The translations under genes and the position numbers were made by a program. The notes below the pieces were generated by a model. The model had not been told where the DNA came from, did not search any database, and saw only the letters and a program-made list of their open reading frames with translations. Below are positions 8,073-17,018 of a stretch of DNA of 64,000 bases, in pieces. The DNA is from CAZWDL01 sp964632995 (GTDB lineage Bacteria; Bacteroidota; Bacteroidia; Chitinophagales; Saprospiraceae): NCBI GenBank assembly GCA_964632995.1, contig CAZWDL010000029.1:1-64000 (forward strand). Reading direction: 5' to 3'. The stretch's first letter is position 1. Every line of letters starts with the position of its first letter.

Positions 8073-8894
8073 ATGATGAACTTTCCATTGGCAATAAAAT
8101 ACCGCCTGCGCCTGGGTCATCCGGGTTTGGTGTGCTTACTGACCATATTGTTTTCGAGCGCCTGTTCCTCTACAAAGAGCAGTTACGGAAAATGGGAGCG
8201 CATCTTCAACGGCAAAGATCTGACGGGCTGGCAAATGAAGATCACCGGCCACGAGCTGAACGAAAACTACAAGAACACTTTCCGCGTAGAGGACGGCAGG
8301 CTCGTGGTTTCCTACGATCAGTACGAAAGCTTCGATGACAAATTCGGCCACATTTTTTACAAAGAGAAGCTTTCCCATTACAAGCTGCGGCTGGAATACC
8401 GCTTTGTCGGCGAGCAGGTGCCCGGCGCGCCCGACTGGGCCTACAAAAACAGTGGGGTCAAATTCCACGCCCCGCCGCCGGAAACGATACCTAAGGAGCA
8501 GCGACTGCTCGTCGCCGTGGAAGCCCAGTTGCTGGGCGGCAACGGCATGGATGAACGCCCGACCGGCAACGTCTGCACCGCCGGTACGCACATCGAAATG
8601 GGCGGCGAGCTGATTACCCAACACTGCACCAATTCTTCTTCGAAAACCTACGACGGCGATCAGTGGGTGACCCTGGAGCTGGAGGTGCGCGGCAATGAGA
8701 AGGTCATCCACCGCATCAACGGAGAGGTGGTGCTGGAATACGAAGAGCCGCAGCTGGACGATAGCGACGCCTTCGCCCGGCAGTTAATGGAGCAGGGCTT
8801 TCCAAGGATGTTGAGCGAAGGTTACATCGCGTTGCAGGCGGAAAGCCATCCGGTCGAATTCAGGAATATCGAACTGATGCGGCTGCGGGAGTAG
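8073..8894 (+). CDS. DUF1080 (3-keto-disaccharide hydrolase-like) lipoprotein
   Basis: After a charged start and a hydrophobic stretch there is a lipobox ending at FSSAC, so the protein is probably a lipoprotein. The body shows the DUF1080 pattern: WERIFNGKDLTGW at the start, FRVEDGRLVV, a FGHIFYKEKLSHYKLRLEYRF strand pair, a GVKFHAP segment, and the end GYIALQAESHPVEFRNIEL. This family adopts a concanavalin-like jelly roll, and some members act on 3-keto-glycosides. It follows the sulfatase by ~125 bases in the same direction and fits a glycan-degrading neighbourhood. Two adjacent ATG codons (8073, 8076) are possible starts. Confidence 0.85.
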   Translation: MMNFPLAIKYRLRLGHPGLVCLLTILFSSACSSTKSSYGKWERIFNGKDLTGWQMKITGHELNENYKNTFRVEDGRLVVSYDQYESFDDKFGHIFYKEKLSHYKLRLEYRFVGEQVPGAPDWAYKNSGVKFHAPPPETIPKEQRLLVAVEAQLLGGNGMDERPTGNVCTAGTHIEMGGELITQHCTNSSSKTYDGDQWVTLELEVRGNEKVIHRINGEVVLEYEEPQLDDSDAFARQLMEQGFPRMLSEGYIALQAESHPVEFRNIELMRLRE

Positions 8895-9015
8895 TCCCGG
8901 CGGCAGAGGGAACAATCGACCTTCAGCCCTTGCCTTTACAGTGATTCCGAAGTGGCGATGCCTGCCTTTGGGTAGAACTGATCGATGTAGCAGGGTATAA
9001 ACAGTCCTATATTCA

Positions 9016-10605
9016 TCATTCCAGCAGTTCTCCTTGTTCCGGCACCCGGTACACCCGGCGCAGGCTGTCCAGCTTTTGACGCAGCATGGCTTCGACCTGG
9101 TCGTAAGCCGCATCGTCGATTACATTATTGACCTCGTCGGGATCCTTTTCCAGATCGTAGAGTTCCCAGGCGTCGATATCGTCGTAAAAGTGGATGAGCT
9201 TATAGCGGCCGCTGCGCACGCCGTAGTGCTTTTTCACGTCGTGCCAGCCGTGAGGGTATTCATAGTAGTGATAGTACATCGCCTCCCGCCAGTCATCGGG
9301 AGTTTCGCCGAGGGCTATGGGGCGGAAGGAGCGTCCCTGCATCTCGCCGGGGATGTTTACGCCGGCAAAGTCGAGCAGGGTGGGAGCAAAGTCCAGATTG
9401 AGCACCATAGCATCGGTCGTTTGCCGGGGAGGAACGGCGGCCGGATAGCGCATCACCAGCGGCATGCGCAGGGATTCTTCGTACATAAAGCGTTTATCGT
9501 ACCAGCCGTGCTCGCCGAGGTAAAAGCCCTGGTCGGAAGTATAAACGACGATGGTGTTTTCCGCGAATCCCTGCTCGTCGAGATAGTCTAGCACTCTACC
9601 GATGTTCTCATCGACGGAGACGACCGTACGCAGGTAGTCCTTCATGTAACGCTGGTATTTCCACTTGATCAGTTCTTCGCCGGTGGGTTTGTGCTCGCGG
9701 TATTCGGCGCGCACCTGATCGTAGTGGGCGTCCCAGGCGGTGCGTTGCCCGGGTGTCATCCGCTCGAGGTTATTCAACCAGCTAGCGACAGGATCAGCGT
9801 CTTTATTGCCTCCGGTACCCGGATCTTCGCCGCCGAAGTCTTCGGGCATCAGTTTCATATCCAGGCTCATGTACATGTCTTCGATGCGCATGTCCTGTTC
9901 GCGGGCGGCGGCAGAGCGGGTGGCGTAGTCGTCCCAGAAGGTTTCGGGCAGGGGAATAGTATCGTCTTTATAGAGATCGAGGTGTTTGGTGTTCGGCATC
10001 CAGTTACGATGCGGCGCTTTATGGTGGTAGAGGAGGCAGAAAGGTTTTGAGGCATCGCGATTTTCCAGGGTTTGCAGCGCCAGGTCGGTAATGACATCGG
10101 TGGTATAGCCCGTATGGGTGGTCGTATCGCCGTTTTCGACCATCTGGGGGTTGTAGTAGGCCCCCTGGCCGATGAGTACATTCCAGTAATCAAAGCCGGT
10201 GGGTGCTGTTTTCAAGTGCCACTTTCCGACAATGGCGGTTTGATAGCCGGCCTGTTGCAGCAATTTGGGGAAGGTGAGCTGACTTCCGTCAAACACATCG
10301 CGGTTATCCCGCAGGCCGTTGACATGGCTGTACTTACCGGTGAGCAACACGGCCCGGCTGGGAGCACAGATGGAATTCGTGACGAAGCTATTGTCAAAGC
10401 GGATGCCTTCCCGGGCGATGCGGTCGATATTCGGCGTCTCGATGAGCTCACTGCCGTAGCAGGAGGTGGCCTGCACAGCGTGATCATCCGTCATGATGAA
10501 AATGATATTGGGCGGCGCGGAAGCGCTCCCTTCCTGTGAGGCAGTATCCTGCTGACAACTCCAGCAAAAAGCAATAACTGCAGCGAGGGATAATATTCGG
10601 GCCAT
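9016..10605 (-). CDS. Sulfatase, lipoprotein type
   Basis: The 529-residue product starts with a short hydrophobic leader and a cysteine (Cys17 in FCWSC) that suggests lipid anchoring. The sulfatase fold starts PPNIIFIMTDDHA, and the canonical nucleophile signature CAPSR is at residues 80-84 (Cys80 to formylglycine). IVGKWHLK, VVYTSDQGFYLGEHG and the C-terminal YGVRSGRYKLIHFYDD with ELYDLEKDPDEVNNV are standard blocks, the last forming the DUF4976-like end. It is convergent with the DUF1080 gene. The CxPSR signature differs from the CxASR form of the other sulfatase, so the two are not recent duplicates. A maturase is not encoded in this window. Confidence 0.92.
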   Translation of the reverse strand: MARILSLAAVIAFCWSCQQDTASQEGSASAPPNIIFIMTDDHAVQATSCYGSELIETPNIDRIAREGIRFDNSFVTNSICAPSRAVLLTGKYSHVNGLRDNRDVFDGSQLTFPKLLQQAGYQTAIVGKWHLKTAPTGFDYWNVLIGQGAYYNPQMVENGDTTTHTGYTTDVITDLALQTLENRDASKPFCLLYHHKAPHRNWMPNTKHLDLYKDDTIPLPETFWDDYATRSAAAREQDMRIEDMYMSLDMKLMPEDFGGEDPGTGGNKDADPVASWLNNLERMTPGQRTAWDAHYDQVRAEYREHKPTGEELIKWKYQRYMKDYLRTVVSVDENIGRVLDYLDEQGFAENTIVVYTSDQGFYLGEHGWYDKRFMYEESLRMPLVMRYPAAVPPRQTTDAMVLNLDFAPTLLDFAGVNIPGEMQGRSFRPIALGETPDDWREAMYYHYYEYPHGWHDVKKHYGVRSGRYKLIHFYDDIDAWELYDLEKDPDEVNNVIDDAAYDQVEAMLRQKLDSLRRVYRVPEQGELLE

Positions 10606-10679
10606 GAACCGTTTTTTGTAATATGGGTTAAATGATTTTTTCCATTACATGACCCAAAATACAAAAAAGCGGGAGGTTA

Positions 10680-11405
10680 TCACATTGCCGGCTCCTCGCG
10701 CTTCGGTGCGCCCATATGCATGTTGCCGCAGCCTTGGTAGCTTTGGTCTCCTCTTTCCACTGTGAAGGAATGAGTGAAGTCGCCGTCCTGTATGCCTTCT
10801 ACCTGGCAGGGTTCTTCGGTGATTTTGACGGTGAGTGTAGTATCGCCTGAACCCAGTCGGTAAATAGTTTGCTCATTTTCCGTCACAGATGGGCGGAAGA
10901 CGTAATAGCTGGTATCCCGGCCCTCATTATAAACAAAGGAGACGCGCTTGGGGTAGGGGTTAATCGTCAACTGCCAGCTGGAATTAGCTCCGCTGGCTTC
11001 ATAAACCGGCTCCAGGTATTGACTACAGTCGTCAGGTATTTGTTGTTGCATATTGACGATCTCACTGACGACAAACATTTCTTTATCTTCCGCATTGCTC
11101 AGTTCTCCGTCCTGTGTTTCGGTGACGCGTACGATGCCGCGCAGCTCGGCGTATACGGGGTAATAAATATTGGCCTGCATGAGGGAGTCGTAACTGGCTG
11201 TTAAGCGGTTTTGCTCATCTACTATCCACAGGAGTTCACCTGAGGTGCAGACACGGAACATTTGCGCTTCAGGGCCCATATAAACGAGGCCTTCCCAGAC
11301 TTTGTCTTCAGCTACCGGATCTTCTTCGGCAGATTTATCTCCCGTACCCTGGCATCCGAAGCTGAGGGCCAGGCTCATAGCAAGCAATATCGATAGGATT
11401 CTCAT
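10680..11405 (-). CDS. COG3650/NlpE-like lipoprotein
   Basis: The 241-residue protein has a lipoprotein signal with lipobox LSFGC (Cys18). The first half has a small beta-domain in which YMGPEAQMFRVCTSGELLWI and PVYAELRGIVRV resemble the OB-like part of NlpE and COG3650 proteins. The end, EPCQVEGIQDGDFTHSFTV followed by YQGCG, matches the C-terminal half of COG3650/META-like lipoproteins with conserved cysteines. The function is unknown; related proteins sense envelope or copper stress. It lies 74 bases upstream of the second sulfatase on the same strand, and co-transcription is possible. Confidence 0.6.
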   Translation of the reverse strand: MRILSILLAMSLALSFGCQGTGDKSAEEDPVAEDKVWEGLVYMGPEAQMFRVCTSGELLWIVDEQNRLTASYDSLMQANIYYPVYAELRGIVRVTETQDGELSNAEDKEMFVVSEIVNMQQQIPDDCSQYLEPVYEASGANSSWQLTINPYPKRVSFVYNEGRDTSYYVFRPSVTENEQTIYRLGSGDTTLTVKITEEPCQVEGIQDGDFTHSFTVERGDQSYQGCGNMHMGAPKREEPAM

Positions 11406-11505
11406 TATTCTGATTTTTTCTGTAATAGCAATAAAAGGGCATCATCCTTCTTTTGACGATGACGGTGTTTAGCTTTTTAACAGAAAAAATCGGGCCTGTT
11501 GTTCA

Positions 11506-11841
11506 TTAGCAGCAAACCATGTCCTCGATGGCCTCGTCAACTGAGATAATCTGTCCGCGGGCATTACCGATTTCGAAATAGTTATCCCAGCCTTCGGCCC
11601 TGACGGCTTTTTCCAACATGTGTACGTGCCCCCGGTTGGGCATTTTCCATACGGCCATATAGCGATAATCGGCATCGTTGGGCACATCGCCGTCGTTGAG
11701 GGCCAGCCCGACGAGCTGGATTCCGGAATCGACCATCTTGTTGATGCCGGTACTCATTTGAAAAAGATATTCCTGCCGTTGTTCGCGGGACAGACCATCC
11801 CAGGTCTTCCGCGGCTTCCACATTTCAACATACAAATACAT
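11506..11841 (-). CDS. Small DUF6616-like protein
   Basis: The 111-residue protein starts MYLYVEMWKPRKTW and contains YRYMAVWKMPNRGHVHMLE, the two blocks that recall DUF6616 proteins. The fold looks like a small ferredoxin-like alpha-beta domain. No signal peptide or catalytic motif is seen. It ends in a CC pair. It is followed by the COG3650-like gene in the same direction after ~100 bases. The role is unknown. Confidence 0.65.
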   Translation of the reverse strand: MYLYVEMWKPRKTWDGLSREQRQEYLFQMSTGINKMVDSGIQLVGLALNDGDVPNDADYRYMAVWKMPNRGHVHMLEKAVRAEGWDNYFEIGNARGQIISVDEAIEDMVCC

Positions 11842-12065
11842 AGTGGTGCTTTTTCGGTGATGAATAGGCTTGGTGATGAAGAGAAGCGTTTGGCAAAACG
11901 CGTCTTCTTAGTAGCACTTCCTCTAACTTACGGCAGGAGAGAAGCATGGGAAATGACGACTGTGGAGCGTGAGGGTGATTTTTCTCATTGAGCGGAGGTG
12001 AAATTTGTGTTTTGCTAATCAAGGGTTAGGGAAATTTGCTTATTCTTGAAAACAAAAATAGCGAC

Positions 12066-13160
12066 ATGCGGACATCCTTACTCTTCACTCTACTCTTCCT
12101 CGCTTCTGCTCTCCACGCCCAGGAACGGCAAACCGAATACGTCTTCCTTCTCACTTTTGACGGCCTGCGTTGGGAGGAGCTTTACGGTGGCATAGACAGC
12201 GTACTCATGACCGATGAGCGTTATGTCGACAACGTAGAAGAACTCCGCGAGCGCTTCTGGGCGCCAACCCCGGAAGCGCGTCGTGCGAAATTGATGCCTT
12301 TCTTCTGGAGCACCCTTGCGGGAAACGGGCAGTTGCTAGGCAATCGCCGGGAAGGTAATAAGGTAGATGTGACCAACGATCACTGGTTCTCCTATCCTGG
12401 CTACGGAGAAATCCTGACGGGGTTCGCCGATCCCCGGATCAATTCCAATGATAAGATTGCGAATCCGAACCGGACGGTGCTGGAGTGGATCAATGAGCAA
12501 CCGGGCTTCAAAGGGCGCGTCGCCGCCTTTGCTTCCTGGGATGTATTTCCCTACATCATTAACGAGGAGCGAAGCGGCATTCCGGTCAATGCAGGTTTTG
12601 AGAAAGCCAAACAAGAGCAGCTGAGCCCACGGGAAGTATTCCTGAATGAGTTGCAGGACGAAATCCCCAGCCCCTGGGGCTCGGTGCGCCTGGACGCCTT
12701 TACGCATCACTACGCTTTGGAATACACCAAAAAATACCATCCCCGCGTGCTGTATATCGCTTATGGCGAAACGGATGATTTTGCGCACGATGCCGAGTAC
12801 GACCAGTATATCAAATCGGCCCATCAGACCGATCAATGGATCCGTTCACTTTGGGAATACGTACAGCGCGATCCCGTTTACCGGGGGAAAACCACCTTTC
12901 TTATCACCACCGATCACGGCCGGGGCGACAAGGTAAAGGAAGAATGGACGAGCCACGGTACCGATATCGAGGGCGCCGACGCTATCTGGCTGGCCGCCAT
13001 CGGCCCCGATACGCCCGCCCTGGGAGAACACCGAAAGGAGGGGCAGTACTATCAGAATCAGGTAGCCAAAACCCTGGCCGCTTTCCTGGGGCTGGAATAT
13101 GCGAACGAAAAGGTAGTGGGAAAGGTGATTGAGCCCTTCCTCTCCGAAGCTGGAAAATGA
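12066..13160 (+). CDS. Secreted alkaline-phosphatase-superfamily protein
   Basis: The protein (364 residues from the chosen ATG) has a signal peptide ending SALHAQ and a superfamily core: FLLTFDGLRWEEL supplies the first metal-binding Asp, and FLITTDHGRGD the second Asp-His site. The middle segment FSYPGYGEILTG occupies the place where the Ser/Thr nucleophile normally lies (as in FPT-x-T or YPGYS-type motifs); here the residue is Gly. The family includes phosphodiesterases, phosphoglyceromutases and sulfatase relatives, so the reaction is not assigned. I chose the ATG that opens the signal peptide rather than the in-frame upstream start at 12,036. Confidence 0.75.
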   Translation: MRTSLLFTLLFLASALHAQERQTEYVFLLTFDGLRWEELYGGIDSVLMTDERYVDNVEELRERFWAPTPEARRAKLMPFFWSTLAGNGQLLGNRREGNKVDVTNDHWFSYPGYGEILTGFADPRINSNDKIANPNRTVLEWINEQPGFKGRVAAFASWDVFPYIINEERSGIPVNAGFEKAKQEQLSPREVFLNELQDEIPSPWGSVRLDAFTHHYALEYTKKYHPRVLYIAYGETDDFAHDAEYDQYIKSAHQTDQWIRSLWEYVQRDPVYRGKTTFLITTDHGRGDKVKEEWTSHGTDIEGADAIWLAAIGPDTPALGEHRKEGQYYQNQVAKTLAAFLGLEYANEKVVGKVIEPFLSEAGK

Positions 13161-13438
13161 TAGGTAGTCTGATTGCCAGCCAGCGCAGTTGTCTCTGCCC
13201 GTAGAAAACCCAGGAATACCTACCGGTCCATGATGCCGGCGATCATCTCGTGCGGGATGGGATCACCGATATTGACGCTAACCCAGGCTAAAGCGAAGGC
13301 CCCTGTACATCTATCCCGGCGCCGGCTGTACTTCCCCGATGGTCATTTGCTCATCGCTTTCCTGGTAGAAGGTAAAACCGAAGAACACCAGCATCATCTC
13401 ATCGGCCGCTCTTTTTTTTTAAAATTTTTGGCGGCGGA
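13161..13438. other. Intergenic stretch with possible gene remnant
   Basis: No intact gene is seen. On the minus strand, short peptides such as MMLVFFGFTFYQESDEQ and NIGDPIPHEMIAGIMDR can be read but are broken by stops, which suggests a decayed gene. The plus-strand frame at 13,173-13,535 looks like a shadow and is not accepted. A run of ten T followed by AAAATTTTT lies at about 13,412-13,430. Confidence 0.35.
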
Positions 13439-13792
13439 TCAAATTACCTTATCGATCAGGGCGAGCGCAATGATCAGCGCTACCCATATCAAGCCATTGT
13501 TGAGAATGTGCTGTATCCGCGGCGGGGCAAAGTAGCGCTGTTCGTAGGGATCGACGGCCGGCTCCCTGTCAATCTGATCCAGCACCTGCTCGGCCTCGGC
13601 GGGTTGCGGGCTGCTGAGGCTGCGAAAGAATTTCCGGAAAGGTTCGGAGATGCCGCCGAGGAACAGGCCCAGTAACAGCATGGCCATACCGTTCCCGAAA
13701 AAGTGTTCCGGGGTGCTGCCGGTGATCAGCCCCCCCAGGCCGCCGAGAAAGAAGAGTAACAGTAATTTCGCCTTGACATCGGGATGGCGCAT
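13439..13792 (-). CDS. Small hypothetical membrane protein
   Basis: The 117-residue product has two closely spaced hydrophobic helices near the N-terminus (LLLLFFLGGLGGLITG and GMAMLLLGLFLGGI), a polar linker rich in Glu, Pro and Arg, and a third helix near the C-terminus (GLIWVALIIALALI). No family is recognised. The ATG giving MRHPDVKAK is preferred to an in-frame TTG eight codons upstream. Confidence 0.6.
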   Translation of the reverse strand: MRHPDVKAKLLLLFFLGGLGGLITGSTPEHFFGNGMAMLLLGLFLGGISEPFRKFFRSLSSPQPAEAEQVLDQIDREPAVDPYEQRYFAPPRIQHILNNGLIWVALIIALALIDKVI

Positions 13793-13972
13793 GCCCTGCT
13801 GGTTTTTGTTCAACAACTGATATTCAACTAAGGAGGCAGGAGCTTGGTTTGCTCATTACTACAATATACAGCCCATTAGGAATAAAACCAACATCAAAAG
13901 AATGTTCCCTTATCTGCCGAAAGGCAGCTTGTTAAGAACCCCGAGAATTGTCTTTTTCAACGCCGCCCCCCC

Positions 13973-14557
13973 CTATCTTTTCAGATTGCGCACATACCGG
14001 ATGAGCTGGTCGATTGAGAGATCGAAGATCGCCTTGCTCTGGTGGGATTTGGCGATGCTGAAGCTGCCTTCCAACGAGGCCAGGATGAAGTAAGCCAGTG
14101 CTTCTTCGTTGATCAGGGAAGCCAGCTGCAGGTTGTTGCCGGCGCGGACCAGCGTGCGGGTCAGGGCCTTATGCATCTCACCGAGGATTTGGGTGAGGCG
14201 TTCCTGGAAGCCTTCGTCGAGGGGCGCCATCTCCTGAATGAGATTGTTGAGCGGACAGCCCAGCTTGATACGGTCCTCGTCAAATTTGGTTTTAAACTGC
14301 TCCAACACCTGGATGATGCCGTCGATGGGCTGATCCTTGTATTCGTCGAGTTGTTGCCAGAGATTGATATATTCCGGCGCCAGGATTTCTTCCACAACTG
14401 CGTAGCCCAGTTCCTGCTTATTGCGAAAATAATGGTAAAAAGCGCCTTTGGTAATACCCAATTCTTTGATGACCTTATCGGTCCGGGTCCCCTGAAACCC
14501 CTGCCGATGGATGGCCCGGTAGTTTTTTTCAAGTATGCTTTGTCTCGTATCGTTCAT
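13973..14557 (-). CDS. TetR/AcrR-family transcriptional regulator
   Basis: The 194-residue protein has an N-terminal TetR DNA-binding domain: RQSILEKNYRAIHRQGFQG, then TDKVIKELGITKGAFYHYF with the helix-turn-helix at residues ~25-46. The remainder is the helical ligand-binding domain, and its GCPLNNLIQEMA segment is typical of the subgroup that binds hydrophobic inducers. An upstream in-frame start would add 15 residues across the operator-like palindrome, so the ATG giving MNDTRQS is chosen. No obvious target gene is divergent within 180 bases other than the CYTH gene; autoregulation is likely. Confidence 0.88.
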   Translation of the reverse strand: MNDTRQSILEKNYRAIHRQGFQGTRTDKVIKELGITKGAFYHYFRNKQELGYAVVEEILAPEYINLWQQLDEYKDQPIDGIIQVLEQFKTKFDEDRIKLGCPLNNLIQEMAPLDEGFQERLTQILGEMHKALTRTLVRAGNNLQLASLINEEALAYFILASLEGSFSIAKSHQSKAIFDLSIDQLIRYVRNLKR

Positions 14558-14568
14558 AGTTTGGGTGT

Positions 14569-14590
14569 ATATACACACCGGTCGGTATGT
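14569..14590. promoter_or_regulatory. Probable TetR operator
   Basis: An imperfect palindrome centred on CC|GG pairs at eight of eleven positions; its right arm GGTCGGTATGT matches the half-site common to many TetR operators. It lies about a dozen bases upstream of the regulator ATG, fitting autorepression. Confidence 0.55.
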
Positions 14591-14747
14591 AACCGGCGGC
14601 AAAACTTTAAAAAAATAATTCTAAGTATTTTTAGCGCCGGCTATTTGTACGAATTTTCACCGGATTAGTTGCCTGATTTTGAGATTTCTATTTGGTTTTC
14701 CGAAAGGGAAAAAAGCCAGCAGCTGAGTTAAAACTGAATTAAATACC

Positions 14748-15254
14748 ATGTCAAAGGAAATAGAACGAAAATTTTTGATTGATACCTTGCCTGACTTTTT
14801 GCGCGAAGGCGCCAGGAAAGTAACCATAGAGCAAGGTTATATCGCCCTGGAGCAACAAGGGCGCGAAGTGCGGTTGCGGAAGGTTATATCGGATCAGGGC
14901 GGGGAGTATGTTTATTTGCTTACTGTAAAAAGCACCGGCGAATTGGAGCGTGCAGAGTATGAGGTAAAACTGGAACAGGCCCAGTTTGAGGTCCTATGGC
15001 CGGCTACCGAAGGCCGCCGGCTGGAGAAGGACCGCTACCTGACCGAAAGGAGGAGCGTACATTACGAAGTGGACGTTTATCACCGGCCGCTGCGGGGGCT
15101 GATCGTTGCCGAGGTGGAATTTGAAACCAAGGACAAGGCCCGTTCTTTCGATAAGCCCGAGTGGCTGGGACAGGAAGTAACCGAACTGAGTTTTCTGAAA
15201 AACCGCCGCTTGCTGCAGTTTGAGAGCTTTGAGGAGTTAAAGGAACAATTGTGA
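14748..15254 (+). CDS. CYTH-domain triphosphatase-like protein
   Basis: The 168-residue protein starts MSKEIERKFL, whose E-x-E-x-K motif (Glu4, Glu6, Lys8) is the hallmark of CYTH triphosphate tunnel metalloenzymes. Tunnel residues follow in REVRLRKV, YLLTVKS, ERAEYEV, RRSVHYEVDVY and LIVAEVEFE. Bacterial members mostly hydrolyse inorganic triphosphate; a class IV adenylate cyclase activity is less likely because the protein is a short single-domain form. It converges with the MFS gene with an 8-base gap. Confidence 0.88.
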   Translation: MSKEIERKFLIDTLPDFLREGARKVTIEQGYIALEQQGREVRLRKVISDQGGEYVYLLTVKSTGELERAEYEVKLEQAQFEVLWPATEGRRLEKDRYLTERRSVHYEVDVYHRPLRGLIVAEVEFETKDKARSFDKPEWLGQEVTELSFLKNRRLLQFESFEELKEQL

Positions 15255-15262
15255 GGCCGCAC

Positions 15263-16522
15263 TCATTTCACCAGGAGCTGGTAGTACCGGATAAGAACAA
15301 GCCCGGAAACAAAGAGGAATAGACTTAGCAGCCCCATCGCATACACCACATTGTTCCCCTGTTGGAAAAAGGGCAGGGCGAACAGAAGCAGGAAACCGGT
15401 GCGGAAAATAATATTGGTTAGAAAAAAGATACTGCCTGCCCGTCCGAAGACCTGATTGGGAATGTGATTGAATAGAAAAGTAGTGCGTAATACGCGGGTG
15501 CCGGCATTGGTGAAGCCGAGGAGGAACATGACAAAGTAAAAGACAAAGCCGCCCTGCGTAACCGATAAAGTGGCGAAAATTCCTGCCGCAGTGAAGGTGC
15601 TGAGGATGACTGCCATCGGCCTGGTGGTCCACTGGAACAATCGCTGAATGGCGACTCCGCTGATCAGGGAGCCCAGGGCAAAGTACATTTCCGAGGCGGC
15701 ATACACATCGCCGCCGAGCAAAAGATGATCACTGACATATTTGGCGCCGAGGTAGAACAGGACCAGCAGTACCGTGACAAAAATAGAGTAGGAGGCCACC
15801 CCGAAGAGAAAAATATTGGGATGTTCCTTTAGCCAGTGATACCCGACGCGCAGGCGAGTGAGCGCATCGCCTGTCTCAGCCTGTCGTTCCAGCAGCGGAA
15901 CATAGCGGATCAGGGCGATGATGAGAAAACTGAGTACGTAAGTGCTGCCGTCAAGCGCGAAAATTTCGTAGATGGTCCAGGGGGCTATCTCCCATCCCGT
16001 TTGCAACTTGAAACCAAATAGGTTAAGTACACCACCACGGGTCCCTTCCAGCAGGATGGCTGCGCCGGCCCCGGCGAGCATAGAGGTGGTCTGGTTCATC
16101 ACTTCAATGATGGAGGTGATGCGGCCGTAGTAGCGCCGCTCAGTGATTTCCTGTACAAAGGTATAGAGCGTAGGAAAATGCAGGTTGTAATTAAGAAAAG
16201 TGACCATGAAGATAAAACCCACCAGGAACCAGGGAAGACCTTCCTGGTTGAACCCAACGCCGGAAATGATAAACAGCAGCGTAGCGCTGACGGCCGTCAG
16301 CGCCAGAAAGAGATGTTTGCGGTTGAAACGGTCGATCAGGGTGCCGGCGTAAGGGACCCAGAAAAAGGAGATGATATTGGTCAGGACATACATGAGCCCG
16401 AAGCGCCCCATATCCCCCGTCTTAGCGAAATACCAGGGAATAGCGAGCATGCTGATGCCTTGTGCTATACCGGAGATGGCGTTGGCCAGAAAGAGTAGCA
16501 TGAGGGCCGGGCGGTTTTTCAT
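15263..16522 (-). CDS. MFS transporter (MFS_3/EntS-like)
   Basis: The 419-residue protein is an inner-membrane carrier with about twelve hydrophobic segments, starting MLLFLANAISGIAQGISMLA. The A-motif between helices 2 and 3 reads GTLIDRFNRKHLF, as in MFS_3 exporters of siderophores and drugs. A slightly extended central region (residues ~145-185) carries LNLFGFKLQTGWEIAP. The substrate is not predictable. It is the last gene of a minus-strand run behind the DUF4286 gene. Confidence 0.87.
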   Translation of the reverse strand: MKNRPALMLLFLANAISGIAQGISMLAIPWYFAKTGDMGRFGLMYVLTNIISFFWVPYAGTLIDRFNRKHLFLALTAVSATLLFIISGVGFNQEGLPWFLVGFIFMVTFLNYNLHFPTLYTFVQEITERRYYGRITSIIEVMNQTTSMLAGAGAAILLEGTRGGVLNLFGFKLQTGWEIAPWTIYEIFALDGSTYVLSFLIIALIRYVPLLERQAETGDALTRLRVGYHWLKEHPNIFLFGVASYSIFVTVLLVLFYLGAKYVSDHLLLGGDVYAASEMYFALGSLISGVAIQRLFQWTTRPMAVILSTFTAAGIFATLSVTQGGFVFYFVMFLLGFTNAGTRVLRTTFLFNHIPNQVFGRAGSIFFLTNIIFRTGFLLLFALPFFQQGNNVVYAMGLLSLFLFVSGLVLIRYYQLLVK

Positions 16523-16645
16523 GACTTCACAGGTTCAGTGTTTCAGGGCTATGCAATTTTCCTGTTGCCATACATACAGACGATTCACCAACTGGTACCT
16601 TCGTGATCACGAGCTGAGGAAGGCCTTCAACATGGAAGCCATCCT

Positions 16646-16945
16646 TCACAACACCTCCATCAGGGTGCGGAAGGCGACGTATTTATCCTTAAACCGTTCC
16701 ATATGTTCGGCCTGCAGGCGTTTGGCGTCCTCTGCCTGGTAGCGCTGGAAAGCAGGCATGTCCGGGGCAAAGTACTGGATGGCATAGGTGACTCCGTCGG
16801 GTTCCTCATGCAGAATGCGGCACAGTTTGTGTTCTTCGAATTTGCCGGTGGCCATAACATCGGGAATATGTACCTGCTGCATCCAGCGGAGCCATTCCTC
16901 ATGAACGTTTTTTTCTACTTTGACGGTGACATTATATAGGATCAT
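16646..16945 (-). CDS. DUF4286 family protein
   Basis: This 99-residue protein begins MILYNVTVKVEKNVHEEWLR and contains HIPDVMATGKFEEHKLCRI and YAIQYFAPDMPAFQRY, the pattern of the small Bacteroidota DUF4286 family, a ferredoxin-like fold related to dimeric monooxygenase-type proteins. A longer frame upstream (69 further codons) has composition unlike the protein and overlaps murA, so the internal ATG is the start. It lies 73 bases after murA. The role is unknown. Confidence 0.85.
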   Translation of the reverse strand: MILYNVTVKVEKNVHEEWLRWMQQVHIPDVMATGKFEEHKLCRILHEEPDGVTYAIQYFAPDMPAFQRYQAEDAKRLQAEHMERFKDKYVAFRTLMEVL

Positions 16946-17018
16946 GGAAGTTGGAGGGTTGAGCGTTGGAGTTTGAAAAGTTGAAGGTGGAGAGGGTTGC
17001 CCGGCCACCTTCCAGTAA

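Noticed and set aside
13173..13535. 120-codon plus-strand frame
   Set aside because: It overlaps the better-supported minus-strand membrane protein and its composition is unlike a real protein.
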